Assembly: GCA_033065855.1 (NCBI GenBank)
Contig: JAVXUO010000948.1
Location: forward strand, 1 to 64,000
Reading direction: 5' to 3'
Source: Escallonia rubra
Taxonomy: Eukaryota; Streptophyta; Magnoliopsida; Escalloniales; Escalloniaceae
DNA: 64,000 nt
Position 1 is the stretch's first letter, and every line of letters starts with the position of its first letter. A program made the position numbers and the translations under genes. Below the pieces are notes generated by a model. It was given only the letters and a program-made list of their open reading frames with translations. It did not search any database and had not been told where the DNA came from. Shown here in pieces: positions 1 to 13,492 of this stretch.

Positions 1-3000
1 TTATCTGCTTTTGTTGATAATTGGAATTGGGAAACAAACTCAACTAATGGAATAACGCTCGGATTTGTAAATGGTTTCAAAGATGGTGGCATTGACGAAA
101 ATGATGCTATGAGATCGAAAGATCTAGGCTATTATGAACAAAAGGGGGAACATGTTGATGATTCTGAGATGAATTACAATCTTTCAAAGAGACGCAGCTC
201 TATGTTAGTCTCTGGTGATAATTCTGGTTGGGCTGGCTTCGTCCCCGCTAAGACTGTACAGGCTGAAGAGGATAATTTAAGTCGACCAGATCAGGATAAA
301 GGTTGTGAGAACAAATCCGTTTGCGGGAGATATTGTAGTGATTACTGGGCAAAAGGATTGGACTTGAATTGCACAACACCTAGTGATCGTTTAGAGGGGG
401 CGGGTTCATGTAATGAACCAGTTGAAGAATCACTGCAGGCGGAAAGACTAGATCATACTGCATCAAAGCGGAAGTCGCGATATAAAAAACAGATTAGATC
501 ATCTAGAGTTGCAGCAGGTGATGTTATGAGCCGTACAAGCAGTCCATGCTTATCCATAAGTGATGCTCCACTTGAAGGGTCAAGCTGTGGCACTTCATTC
601 TATGGAAACACAGATGTTGATGTTGTAAATTTGAATCAAAGTGGATGCGGTATAAGCTGCTGCTGGTCAAAAACACCTAGATTCAGAGAATCATATCTTC
701 CTTCTGATGTAGAAGACCAACGTCTCTTATCAGGGGAAGTAGGTATGATGCATATGTCTGAACAGAGAAGCATCTGGAAGCACATGGATAATGAAGTTAC
801 TCCATATTTAGACAGCCCTCTGAGTCTCAGCCATAAATACAGGCCAAAATCTTTCAGTGAATTGGTGGGACAAAATGTGGTGGCAAGGTCTCTTTTGAAT
901 GCCATCTTAAATGGGAGGATAACTCCCTTTTATTTTTTTCATGGTCCCCGTGGTACTGGTAAGACATCTGCATCAAGGATTTTTGCTGCTGCGTTGAATT
1001 GTCTTTCGCACAAGGAAAACAGGCCATGTGGTCTGTGCCAATATTGCATAGCATTCTTCTCTGGAAGAAGCAAAGATGTAAAGGAAGTGGACTCAGTGGG
1101 AATCAATCGGGCGGAAAGGGTTAGACATTTAGTCAAGAATGCTATGGCTCATTCAGTTTCCTCACGGTTTAAGGTTTTCATCGTTGATGAATGCCACTTA
1201 TTGCGAGGGGAGACATGGGCAACTCTTTTGAAAAACATTGAGGAGCTCCCTCGTCATGTTGTCTTTATAATGATTACTCCAGATCTGGACAAAGTGCCAC
1301 GTAGTGCAGTATCAAGGTCCCAAAGATACCATTTTCCAAAGATCAAGGAAGCTGATACATCAAATAGATTACGTAAAATTTGCACCGAAGAAAGAATTGA
1401 CCATGAAAAGGTTGCTTTAGATTTCATTGCTACCAAATCAAATGGCTCACTTAGGGATGCAGAAATGATGCTTGAGCAGCTGAGCTTACTGGGAAAACGA
1501 ATTACTTTGCCACTGGTCTATGAACTAGTGAGTGTTGCATTAGTTTTATCATTAACCCGACTGCATATCCGTGCAAGATTTAATTTTGTTTCCATTTTGC
1601 AGATTGGTGTTGTTTCTGATGAAGAATTGCTTGATTTACTTGATCTGGCCTTATCATCTGACACTTCAAATACAGTTAGAAGGGCTAGGGAGCTGATGAG
1701 ATCAAGGATTGATCCTATGCAACTTATATCACAACTAGCGAATCTTATAATGGATACTCTTGCTGGACAATGTCCAGATGGTGCTTCTGGGATTAAGAGA
1801 AAGTTTTATGAAAGGCATGCTTGTAAGTAAAATAATAGCAAATTTATATCGTCATTGTACTTCAAAAGTTAGACCGTATGATGCCCTTATTTCTCCTTAG
1901 GAATATGTGCATGCAACTCTAGTAAGTCGATCATCTTCTAAATGATCTATAACCTACTCTTTTGTGGTGATGATCTTGACAATTGTACCTTGTGAGCCTT
2001 TGGAAGTTGACAATTGATAGATGATTTTTGGCTCCAGGGCATGTGTACTAAACTCGTAATGCTATTTGGAAAACTCAGTACTACATTATATTGGCATCCC
2101 AGGCTCATAACAGAGTCACATTTTTGTATTCGATGCTTGATGCTGCCTATCTTACTAAAAAACTAGCTACTACATTAGGTATTACAGGTGTTCCCTGAGC
2201 TCGTAGTTCTAAGAACCTTGCGTTCTTTATATGTTCTATTGGAAAATATCCAGTTGGCTAATGGTGATCTTTCTCATGGCCAAGTATATACTAATATACT
2301 TGTGGATGCTTATGGTCTAGCTCGAGCGGTCAATGTCATATGATGACAATTGCAAATATGCTTAAGAAACATCTTTAAGTATGTTAGGCAGAATATGAGC
2401 AAACATGATTCATGCCAAAACTTACCAGTTATCTCTGTCAAAATTTCTTTGGCAAGGCTGTAAAACGAGCTGAACTTCTCATCTTGCTTAGGGATCTTTT
2501 GAGATCGACATGTGTACTGAGGCAAACTTGAAAAATGTTTTAAAGCTTGACAATTTATTGATATGGCATAAACTGGTTTGAAATCTATTTACTCGTTAGC
2601 GACTTGAACTTCGTGAACAACGCAAGCTAATCGAGCACTCATACTTGATCAAGTTTGGATCTACTTAATTAGCCAAAATTAGACATGATTAGGTTGAGTT
2701 CTATTTTTTTAATCACAGTTGCGCTTGGCAGTTAAGGCTAACTCCAAAATCCTCCTAGGTTGTGATATCCTACATTTCAAGATGGATAATATCAGATTGG
2801 CCTTATAAGACATTGCCAAGGATCTCATAAGTACTTACATGGTAGGCCCTTTTGAGGGCTTTGGGGCCATTAGTGGTGATCACGGTTCGGTTTAGGGGTC
2901 AAACCGCAAATCGAACCATTACCCCTCGGTTTAGAAAATTGTGAATTGAACCAAACCAAACACCATCGGTTTGGACTGTTCGGGTTAGTCGTTTTAAACG

Positions 3001-6000
3001 GTTCGGCTTAGTCGGTTTGGATCTGTTTGCGCCCACTTAAAGACGTTGTTCTTTTGCATGCTACTATTGGATCTAACAATTATTAAAAATTGAAGTTATT
3101 TTTTTTATAAATTGTATATAATCTTGTTACATTCGATTTGTAAGTGCTCATTGATGTATGAGAGAGAATGAGTTAATATAGAATAGATATTGGTTATGAA
3201 ATTTTGGTGTTATAATTGTTCTCATTATTTTTATTTCTTTTGACTTTCAAGATTTGTTTATATGGATTTCTTTAGTACCATATATGTGAAATTATTAATG
3301 AATTTTACTAAAAATAGATTAACATATCATAGGTCGGTTCGGTTCGGTTCGGTTTGGAATCGGTTTAAAAAATGTGAACTGTGAACAAAACAGAACCAAT
3401 GTCGGTTTGAAAAATGTGAAACCGAACCGTTAAGATCTTTAGACGGTTCGGATTGGTTCGGTTCGAAAGTTTCGGGTCGGTTTGAACGGTTTGGTGCTCA
3501 TTTCTAGGGGCCACGGACTAGGGCCCTTGCACAGGCTGATTTGGTTCTTCGAATTTCTAGGTCAGGACAAGGGCAAATATGGTGGAGTGGAGAAGACAAA
3601 CTTGAGAGGTGCCACTCAGAAAAATGAACTTGTTGCACGGACCATATTCATTTTCTTAATCATGTGTCATGGCAGACCCCTACTTTGTATGTCAATGGAG
3701 TATATTTTTTTGTTGTACAAGATGATCTATCAAAAAATTGCAGCAGACAACATGTTGTAGATAAGACCTTAACAAGTAAATAGAAGATGAAAGATGTAAG
3801 GAAACTCTGGGACATTAATCATCTGATGTGAGTATTCTTATAAGACTTGTCTACTGTACCCATGAACTACTAGTTGACAATATATACATTTGAAGGTTAT
3901 ATTGCATGCCATTATTTGGACTCCTTGGAGTAACTCTTTGGTGCGGAGGCCCCAACTCTTCATCCTCGGCGACAACTAATGGGGGCTTGCCATCTACGAA
4001 GAGTGCATACAAATGAGCCCGGGTGTAGACATTGGTGATAAAATGTCTGGGTGCGGTCCCCCCTTTGCTTAGGTGGCGTGTCCCTCTTTTTGGCCCCAAG
4101 GATAACGTGTTGGGGCCTCCTAACCTAATATTACCTGCTCAAAAGCCTTGTTTGATTAGCTCAGACACCAAGTCTAAGTCCCCTACGTAATAGTTGACTT
4201 TTTTTGTTTTTTATCATTCCTCCTTTACTCCTGTTGGGTGTGCGTTTGGGTTGGGTGGTGGGTATTGAGGAGGCTGTGGTGTGGTAAAGTAGGAGGTACG
4301 TACTGCTAGCTACGGGTTCATGCTATGAGATACTGCTGATCCATCAAGGAATGTCAGACATCAAGGTTGAGTGCTATGTCTTGATCTAGAGTTTCAAAAG
4401 CTATCCTCAATAATTGGATAAAATTTTTGCAAAGTGCTGCTGCCCATGGGAACATTATGTTAAATTTCGTCCATAAGTTATGTAGTATTGCTTATCAAGA
4501 AAAAGTACTGTAGTATTTTCCATTTGCTCTCTGTTCCCTTTTACCTAAAGTTTGGTATTTTTGTCGCTTAGCTGAAGGAGACATGCGGCAACTTAGTCAT
4601 GCACTGAGAATACTTTCCGAAACTGAGAAACAGTTGCGGACGTCTAAGAATCAGACTACGTGGCTCACTGTAGCTCTTTTGCAGTTGAGCTCTGTGGGTT
4701 CTTCTACCTCAGATGCAAATGATTCGAGACTCCGTCTAAGAGAAGCAACCCCAAGAGGTGAGGGATTTTAAATTCCGCTAGCTCATGAATTGTTTTCTTC
4801 ATTTGTCTCAAAAGATTTAATTGGTTGATCTTTGTTCAGAAAGTTCGATATGGGGGCAGCAATTAGTTCTTTGTTTTTTAATACAGGTGGCGACTTTTTA
4901 AGCACATCATCAACTGCTGAAAGTTTGAAGCATCTTGTCAGTTGTGCATGTGGCGACAGTGATCCGTGCAAATTAGGGATAGAGAATGATGAGGGCACAT
5001 TGGAATCTATATGGAGAGGAGCTATAGAGTTATGTGGCTCCAACTCACTTAAAAATTTCCTTCGCAAGAAGGGGAGCTTGGCTTCAGTTTGTTTCAGCCA
5101 AGGTACACATGCCTAATAAAAATTGAAATCTCCACCCCCCCCTCTCCTCTCAAAGCGCCATCTCCTCCTCCTCATAACCAAGTACATGAATGCTGTAGCT
5201 ACTATATATAGTTCAATTGATCACATGGCCATGTCAGCTGATACTTTAGATTACTTATCAGGCATTTGGGTGTTCTTTTCTTTTTAATTTTGTGATCTTG
5301 GTTTTGTTTGTGTGTTTTTTCCCTTTACATATGTGCAATTGGTTTTCCTCATGTCCAACGGGAATGTGTTGTCCCTTCCAAGGGGCACGCCTCAATGCAC
5401 AAGGCTCATTCACTATATGTAGTGTATAAACTCAAAATCAACTTTCTTCCTACGTGAGCCGTCTGAGAGACTTGCAATCTTCTCAGGAATATGGTTCAAG
5501 TTTCTTGAACTTGATCTTTTGAAATAAAGCATCAAACTAGCCAATCAAAGAGATACTTTGAAGACCCTACGCTGTACTGGATGGCTTTGTTTTATCATAA
5601 TGGATCCATTAAAATGCAAGAGCAAAAGAATGAGCCCGTCTTATTTTAGGAGACAGCTTAACTGGCCCTAAGTTCTTCATTAATGAATGGCCATGTCATT
5701 TCCTACTAGCCACTGCAATAATATCCACCATCTCATTAATGGATTTAAATTATCTCAGGTCTCGCAGTAGTTGATTTGGAGTTTTATCACTCTGACTATG
5801 TATCAAAGGCTGAGAAGTCACAGGAATCAATAGCTAACGCACTACAGTCGATGTTGGGTTGTAATGTTGAGATAAGGATCAATCTTGTACGTGGTTCTTC
5901 CATGACAAAGTATGCCAAATTGAAGAAGCCATCTTTCAGCTTGTTCAGCTGTTCTCGTAGGATGCGACATGACTCCCCCACTGAACGTGGAAGTGATCCA

Positions 6001-7450
6001 TCAGAAAATTATGTTGCCTCTGAAAAGCCCTTGATAAGGGAGAAATCCAGTGAGAGCCGTTCCTCTGGTTGCAGGTCACCACGTTCACATATTTGCTGTC
6101 ACACAAAAGAAGCAGCGAGGACTACAAGAAATAGTGATGCAAATGCAGCAAATGTTGGGATGGCTGTGCCCCACAGGTTGATACCAGGTAGCACGCCAAA
6201 GCAGCATGGTTTGAAAGTTGATTCTTCTAGAGAGAGATGTGGATGCCAGGCTATATCTGCTCAAGAGCCAGAGGAACAGCCAAGCTGTTTCTCTAGACCC
6301 ATGAAAATTCACAAGTTGCAATCAGAGATCTCTTTGATTACCGGTTCAGCCCAGAACAACCTTGAGCTGTCTATCCCGGGCAGAAGATCGTCCGAAAAAC
6401 TTTTATCTTGCGGTGAAGGTTATACTTTCTGCTGCAGTTGTAACTATTACCATAGCTGTGCTGGAGGTGAGGACAGGTGAGATCTGTACAATCTCTTTTC
6501 TCATTGGTTTACTTTCTCATTTTGTGAAGTATGTCTTCATGGATATTTGCTGTAGTCAATTAAGAAAAATGATCCATGGCTATCAGAAGTAATAAGATTA
6601 TCAAAAGTTCTGACTGTTTGCTCTTTTTCGATTGTTAACTTTTCTAATGAGGTTCTCAGTGAGACGAAATTGCTCCTTCCTATAGTTGGCTGATGAATCA
6701 AGATATCAGGGTTTTCTTTTACTCTACATATCTACATTATTCCTCCTGGTTCTTCCATGGAATGTATAATTTCTCTAACCTTCAGCGCATATCTTACATT
6801 TCACCTAGCATGTCAATTGCAAAACAAATGTATCATGTGACTGATATATGGACCTCAGAACATACGGCTGTCAGTATAAAGTACTGTTGTGTCATCTCAG
6901 ATCAATCCGTGTGTTTTACTTTTTCTTTCGGAAGAATAGTTAGTAAGCTTCTAGTTTAGCCTGTAAACCTCTTATCATTATCCCAATTGTGATCTCAAAT
7001 TATAGTTAAAGACAAGTCCATGTCCTTGTTTAAGTGACATTCACCAGTTCATAACGTATAACGCAAGCACTTTCTTGTAAAACTCCATCTGCTTTAGTTA
7101 GTACTTTCAGTTGTGCCTCGTGTTATAAGCATACTTGGGAAGTAGAGATTGATGTACCTGAAAACTGCAAATCTTGCTGATGTTTCTGTTGAGAAAGTAA
7201 TTTATGAGGAATGACCCTGATCTTGCTTTTGCTAGCATCTGAAGATCTGGTACTTTTTCACTACGATATTTCAATATCAATCCTCTAAACTTGGCAAATG
7301 CCAGTTATGTTTCAAGAGTGTATTGATGTTAATTTTTGCAGAGTATTTATTTATGTATTTATTTTCCTGTTAAGGAAACAACGAAAGGGCTCGAAAGTGC
7401 ACTGCTGGAGAACTCCTACGTTCCCCTTCAAGAAGGTAACAATGGTGTAA
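1..7450 (+). CDS. STICHEL-like protein (DNA pol III gamma/tau-like AAA protein), 5' end outside window
   Basis: The reading frame is already open at base 1, so the N-terminus lies upstream. Proposed exons: 1-1527, 1603-1822, 4572-4757, 4887-5102, 5759-6476 and 7375-7450 (or 7342-7450), all with GT-AG introns and matching phases. About 980 residues are encoded here; the family usually has about 1000-1200. The core resembles bacterial clamp-loader gamma/tau: HKYRPKSFSELVGQ near residue 278, Walker A GPRGTGKTS (nt 943-969), a Cys cluster CGLCQYC, and Walker B FIVDECHLL. The exon 3 helix LSHALRILSETEKQLR and the exon 5 domain ending VEIRINLV are typical of plant STICHEL proteins. In Arabidopsis, STICHEL controls trichome branch number; the biochemical role is unclear. 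The 75-bp first intron is in frame and has no stop. The last exon rests on HCWRTPTFPFKK and a good ACAG/GTGAGA donor. Family is certain; which paralogue is not. Confidence 0.88.
2871..3506. mobile_element. hAT-like non-autonomous element in a STICHEL-like intron
   Basis: A 636-bp insertion lies in the 2.7-kb intron 1823-4571. It is flanked by ggggccat (2863-2870) and ggggccac (3507-3514), an 8-bp target duplication matching at 7 of 8 positions, the length hAT elements make. Its ends are imperfect inverted repeats: tagtggtgatcac on the left and, reverse-complemented, tagaaatgagcacc on the right. Subterminal regions are packed with CGGTTCGGTTT-type motifs, dense on the right as tandem ggttc units. 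No transposase is visible, so mobilisation would need a related autonomous hAT. The core is AT-rich and non-coding. Confidence 0.72.
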
Positions 7451-8133
7451 CTTTTTGAATATGACTTGGGCTCTCTTATGCATGTGGCAAATACAAGTCA
7501 GTAACAGTAGTGTAGATGACCATAATATGTAACACCAGGGCTATATCCATGATGTCACATAAGAGGTGCTAAAAGTTGCATGTAAAAACTATAATCGATA
7601 GTTATAATATGGATCTAATATGACCACGTTTGGTGCAGCAAGTGACATCAAATAAAGTTGAAACATTTCTAGCTTTCAACTTCAGGGAATGCACAAAGAA
7701 TCATATGTCTATGTGCATTAGTACTTGTGTCACGTCTATATTGAGGTTATATAATTTGCATACATTTATACATTCAAGTCTTGCTGACTTTTATTTGTAG
7801 ACATGCACAATTGTTTAGAAATAAATCGACTAAATGCTACTCACATGTAGTACTGGTGAGTATATCAGTTTAAGTATATGTAAAATGTATATTTGAAATC
7901 CAGTAGCGAGAAAAACTATTAGTTAAACTTTGAGTTTGTCTATAAAGACAGAGAATTATCAAAATATTCTTATGGATTGGAACTAAAACTACAACATATA
8001 GGAATTTTGATAAATTCATTTCCAGCTTAACTCTTCCGAACTCGAAATGGTTTTTAGTGGCACTTTTAATAATGCAATTCTTAACCTTAAAGACAAAAAT
8101 GAAGTGGAATAGTTCAAAATTCCATAATATATA

Positions 8134-8503
8134 CACCCTCCGTCCCACATAATTTGATCAACTTTTTTTTTGGGCCGTTTCACAAAAATTGTTCATTTCC
8201 AACTTAAGAAAAATTTTGTAGGTACTTTTATATATTTATCCTTTTTATATTTTATTTTATTTTATTTCTCTTCACATTTAAATCTCTATCAACTCATTTT
8301 CTCTCTCTTGGTCCACTTTCTTACACTTTTTTATTCATTTCTCTCTTTACATTTAACACTGCACTAACTCATTTTCTCTCTCTTGTCCCATTTTCTTTCC
8401 TTCCTCTCTCTAAAGGGTAGAATGGAAAACACAATATATCACTTAAATCTTTAATCTGCATGCACAAAAAAAATTAATCAAATTATGTAGGACAAGGAGG
8501 GCG
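8134..8503. mobile_element. Stowaway-type MITE (Tc1/mariner), copy 1
   Basis: A 370-bp element flanked by TA on both sides (8132-8133 and 8504-8505). The left end caccctccgtcccacataa and the right end, reverse-complemented cgccctccttgtcctacat, form inverted repeats of about 28 bp with the CTCCNTCCGTCCC signature of plant Stowaway elements. The interior is AT-rich and contains two copies of a cattttctctctc block. It shares ends and interior with the copy at 34122-34486. Apparent reading frames inside it are repeat translation, not genes. Confidence 0.85.
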
Positions 8504-9630
8504 TACTAGAATTTTCAACTATCGAACTTTATTGCTTTAATTAACCATATGTCTCGTAGGTAACCTTAGAAACTTGTGACGAATATGGGTGGTGACCATC
8601 CCCTCCCCAGCCGGCCCAAATGTAGATCTGCCACTGTAATGTCATGGTCTAGCCCTACTATGGCAATGGATGCTCCCATAAGAAAGTCTTCTTTGCGAAG
8701 AAAGAAGGCTTGCATGTACATTGTCAAGTACCGTGTACTATTGCCTAGAATGATGTTATTCGTCTGAAGGTTATAATCGCCTATGGAAAGTGACTGGACA
8801 CCTTATTGATTGAGCAGGCTTGGCAGCTGAGGCACCAACCACAAAGATCACATTTGGTGGAGTGGGTTTTACCTTGTGCCACGGCCAAGTAGTTTTACAG
8901 TGAAGTCTGGGCAGCAAGACCCCGGTAAGACTGCAAGGCTCTGTGTAGAGATTTCTGCAGCGTGCTTGTCGCGCCAGTGTAACCAGACATTTTCCTGAAA
9001 GTGGATGTACGTCTTCTATCGCTTACGCCGCTGTATTTCAGTGTCGTTTTGATGCTACCTTCCTGAAGCATTTGAAGACATGCCCAGAAAGGATATGATT
9101 AAGGTGATTATAGATTTTTGATTGCCTTTAACTCGATTTGTAGTGCATGATTTAGCTTACAGTTAGTTCCAACATCTAAAATGTAAGTCCAGTTAAGGTT
9201 TATGATTTATATGTTTCTTCTTGAGAGATTTTGGAAAAGTTGGTTAATTTAGATTAATTGAGACGAACTCAATCACGATCGCGAGCCTGAATCGGAACTT
9301 GAAGATGAGAGGAGACCACCACGAATATATAAATTAATATTAATGATCACGAGCTTGAACCACAATTCGCAACTTGTCACGAATCCCGGTTTGGCACCAA
9401 GTAGTGCCAGTTTAACTGTCCGAACGTAAATCTCGCTAAACGAACCCAAACGAGAGGAGAGCAAAATGAGTCGTATACACAATTCTATGGCTCGTTCATA
9501 ACCCTGGGTGTCACTGTAAAAGTTTAACTCAAAATTAATTGGCAACGAAGGGAGATGTTCACAAGATTTACATATTATGGTATTGGTTATCATTTTTTCA
9601 ATGTGGGATTGATATTTCAACACGCTCCTT

Positions 9631-9695
9631 CACGTGTTGTCATACTTTTTTTTTTAGCGGCAAACACGTGTACGAATCAAACTGGGTGACACGTG
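9631..9695. promoter_or_regulatory. Cluster of three CACGTG G-boxes
   Basis: CACGTG occurs at 9631, 9665 and 9690, the last two as acacgtgta and acacgtgtc, which fit ABA-response/bZIP or bHLH sites. It is nearly 3.9 kb upstream of the SAHH start, so a promoter role is doubtful. The preceding caatgtgggattg and caacacgctcc wording resembles dispersed plant repeats, so the cluster may have arrived with a transposon. Confidence 0.3.
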
Positions 9696-10865
9696 TCGAT
9701 CACCTCGGCCGTTTTTCTCACTTTTGTTTTGTGCCGGATGGGAAAGTCAGCATCAATTGTCCTTGAGTAACTTAATGCCCTTAAAAGAGTCGCCTGTTGT
9801 TTCAATGTGACCCAGAGGAACTTAATGCACGATTGGTCAAGTAATGAAGGCCATGTACCGTACGAAAGTGCAACTGTGTTAACCAAACCAGCTCCCCATG
9901 TTTTTCGGACCGGAGTCACGGGACGCATAGACATATCAGGAAGCATTAAATGGTGGCTTCGATAATATTGGTAACGTGATAGAATTTAATTACCTATACT
10001 GTAATTAATTAAAGAGGAGTATATTTATAGTGTTTTTTTTTAATTTTAATTTTGTCCATAAATTGCATTTCTGCTTACTTTCTCTATTAATAGTTCTTAA
10101 ACGGTAACAATGGAATTTTACATGTTAATAATTTTTATTATTATTTTTCATCACCTCTACAGAAATTGATACTAGCAAGTAATAAATTGGTTACAGCTTT
10201 ATATCTGCTACTTTCTCTCACTTTTGAAGTGCTACATCATTTTCTTCATTTTTTTCATTATTAAAGTTACTTCTAACTTCATCTTGTACGTGTTAGATTC
10301 CAAATATTTAATGCGTTAAATTCTATTTCAAATATCTTGTAATTTTTGTCATCAGGGATATTTTTGTAACTTTGCGTTGTTGGGTTTGGGCCTAAGAAAT
10401 AACTTAGGTTTTTCAAGAAGTAGGTTAAACTTTGGGATTAGATGACCCGAGTTGAATTTTGACTTTTATTGCCCCTTTTTAAAATTGAAGAATTTTGGAT
10501 GTAATGGTATTCTTACAATCTTCTAACATTAAAGAATATAAACATATTTTTGGATTTCAGACACTTTACATTAAGTGTTTTGGTTTGACCTAGGGGTACG
10601 ACAAATTTCAGAACCTTTGATAAAAGATTTGTTGGGGTTTGATTACCAATTTGAGGTAAGAGCATATATGTCATCAATGATTTGAGGCTTGTAGTGAATA
10701 GCCTAAAAGTTTTTGTGATAGTTTGAATCCTAACTAAAATCTTTTGTTATTATCGAATTTAGAATTTGACTTAATTTGTTTGGACATATTAAAGTTTTAG
10801 ATTTAATTGTGTAATTAGAGATAAATATTTATTTCTTTCTATTCATACTATCTTTGGACCCAACC

Positions 10866-11110
10866 GTTATAAGGGATTTACTCTTTATCCGGTTCATTAT
10901 TATTGGACTCGGTATGTATACTTTTGTCAAGGTTTATTCGTTCTCATGATCTCATCTAAGCTTGATTCTAATGAATTTTTGTTATAAGGGATTTTCTCCT
11001 TTTTCGATTTATTATTAAACTCGATATGTATACTCTTGTCAAGATTTATTAAACTCGGTATGTATACTCTTATCAAGGTTTTTTTCTAAGCTTGATTTTA
11101 ATGAATTTTT
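10866..11110. repeat. Two-unit tandem repeat
   Basis: Two adjacent units (10866-10980 and 10981-11110) both begin gttataaggga and end ctaatgaattttt-like, and share ctcggtatgtatact and tctaagcttgatt. The second unit carries an extra internal copy of about 35 bp around aaactcgrtatgtatact, which explains its greater length. Non-coding; function unknown. Confidence 0.75.
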
Positions 11111-13492
11111 ATTCTTTTGTTAATCACTTGGTTATTGAGTTCTTCTTCTTATTCTTTTTTTTTAAAAAAATTTGAATTACTTGCCCATCACTTTTTGCTT
11201 TTGCATGATATAAAACAATCTGAACTTACCAATTGTGTAATTCTGCTTATTCGTCAGCCACTCGTGTCCTCTAAATGTACCCTTTGTACTCAGATGTAAT
11301 TTGTCACACGGCTCATGCACCAGAGGATATTGGTTCAATCAAGGTGTATTCATCGGTTGTTATTCATCACTAACCACTTAAATTTTTCTTTATATCGAGT
11401 TGCTGACAGTCTCCATCGAGTTGTTACTCATGCACGTCATCCCTTTCCTCTAAATTTGGTATGAGCTTGTTCAATTTTCTTGTATCGGTTAGATTAAGCA
11501 CGAGTTCAGTCGTTGTGAACCATCTTCAGCTATTAACTTATTGATATATGTTTGATGATTTTGCCATATTGTTAAACCTTATGAGCAACATCTGATGACG
11601 TGAGCTATAGCCGCTACGTGGGCATGATCAACTTTGCAAATGTTGTTAGGGTAATCAGTTTAGTTTGGTGTCTGGGTGTTATATGAATATATAGTGATGT
11701 ATGTATTCTAGTGTTTTTTCCTTCTTCGAAGTTATCCACGTGGATTGAAACATGAGCTAACTCAGTGGGATGAGTTAGGTATCATGAATTTATTTTTTAA
11801 ACCTGCATGACTTTATTTCTAATGGCTTATCTATCGTTTGTCTATGTACTAAGATATATTTGTCAATTGGATTCTCTGTCATGTGTGTGTCAGTCTCTAT
11901 TAAACTCTTTATTCTGTTTGCGCAAATATTTTGTATTCGTATCGATTGGTCTACTGAGTTACCTCACTAGGCATTTGGCTCACTCCCTTTGTTGAATTTT
12001 GTCGCGCAGGATTATTCAGTCGGATATGACAGGACGTGGAGCGATAAGTCATGATGACATATCCTGTTGAATAAGGTTGGATAAGCTATATACATATCCT
12101 CGCGTTTAGACCAAACACAAATTACATATCGGATAAATTTTTCTTCTTAGCTTTACATCGATAGCAGCCACAATCCTAAACCCACCCCCACAATACTGAC
12201 ATCTTCAACAGACAACCACATCATCAACCCCACCACCACCACTGCAACCACCATCCAAACACTGTGGATGCTCCACCACATCAGCATGCCCACCACCCCT
12301 GCAACCATCATCAAAATGCCACCAACCTCTAGCACCCATAAATCGCACCCGCCATAGATCGCCACCAACCTCTATTACCTAGAGATCGCACCTACCACCA
12401 CAAAACACCCCTTTACCTTCCTCGCTTATTACCCCATCCACCCCCTAATCGCCCCACACATACACTGATAGACATGACCACGACAACACCAATCACCTTC
12501 ACCCTCATCTCGAAAGAAAAAAAAAGAGTAGATGCTTACGGTTGGTGGCGACAATGGGCTCTATGGTGGTGGATGTAGTGTTGGCGGTGGGTGTCACGAT
12601 GCTTTTCCTCTCCTACTATGCTTCTCTTGGCCAGTACTTTACTATCCCTAAGTGCCTGGATAAGAATAAACACCCCCCCACCGCCCCGATTGCCAGTATA
12701 GAATTATCTCACCCCAGTGGGATAAAACCAATACGTTATTTTCAGCAGCCAAATGTCAGATAACATTATTTTTTATTTCATCTGGAGCTGTTACCCGCCT
12801 CACCAAATACAACCTTGTTGTTTTCCATTATCGTGATCAATGAGGACCGCAGAACTAGCTATGTGACTCAGAACTAGCAATTTGATTTTGGAGTCAGTTT
12901 GACTATTTTAGAAATTATAATAAGAAGTTACTATTTGATTTAGATTATATTTTGAAACTCCGTATTACCTTTTGAGCAATGAAGCAACACTATCGATATA
13001 TCCACATTACGCATGAAAGTCTCAAAAAATTTGTCAGAATAATGGAAATGTGGTAGAAGAATACAATTACTAATATTGTGTTTTTAATTTTCTTTCCTTC
13101 TAAACTTAAGAAGAAGAAAGATACTTTTATTTCTCTACTAAACTCACAAACAATACCCAAAAAATATATTTCTATCCTCTTCCTTTTATCTTTTTCGCTC
13201 CTATTAAAACTCAAAAACAAGCCAAGGCCACTTCATTAGCAATGGTGGGTTGGGCACTAATAAAATGTGCGGGTGCCCCAGATCCTCTAAAACGAGTCGA
13301 TTAAACTAACGGCGCCGTTGTGAAACTCACCTACTCCCCCACCAACCCAGGAGACAATCTCAACCGTCAAAAGCCCCACATCAGACAACTCCGTTTTTCA
13401 CGCCGCTAAAATCGGACGGTACCACCCGACCCAAAATGACGCCGTTCCGTCCTCACCCCTTTTCGTTTATTTATCTACTTCACTGGCCTGCC

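Noticed and set aside
3482-3760. 92-codon frame starting at the right end of the hAT-like element
   Set aside because: It starts in the element terminus and runs through an intron of the STICHEL-like gene; no recognisable domain or splice context.
8170-8367. Frame beginning MGRFTKIVHFQLKKNFVG, with a relative at 34159-34404
   Set aside because: The two 'proteins' are similar only because both lie inside copies of the same Stowaway MITE.
12000-12810. Possible MITE with ccaaacaca and ccaaataca words at either side of a CCACC-rich stretch
   Set aside because: The similar words are in direct, not inverted, orientation, and no target duplication was found.
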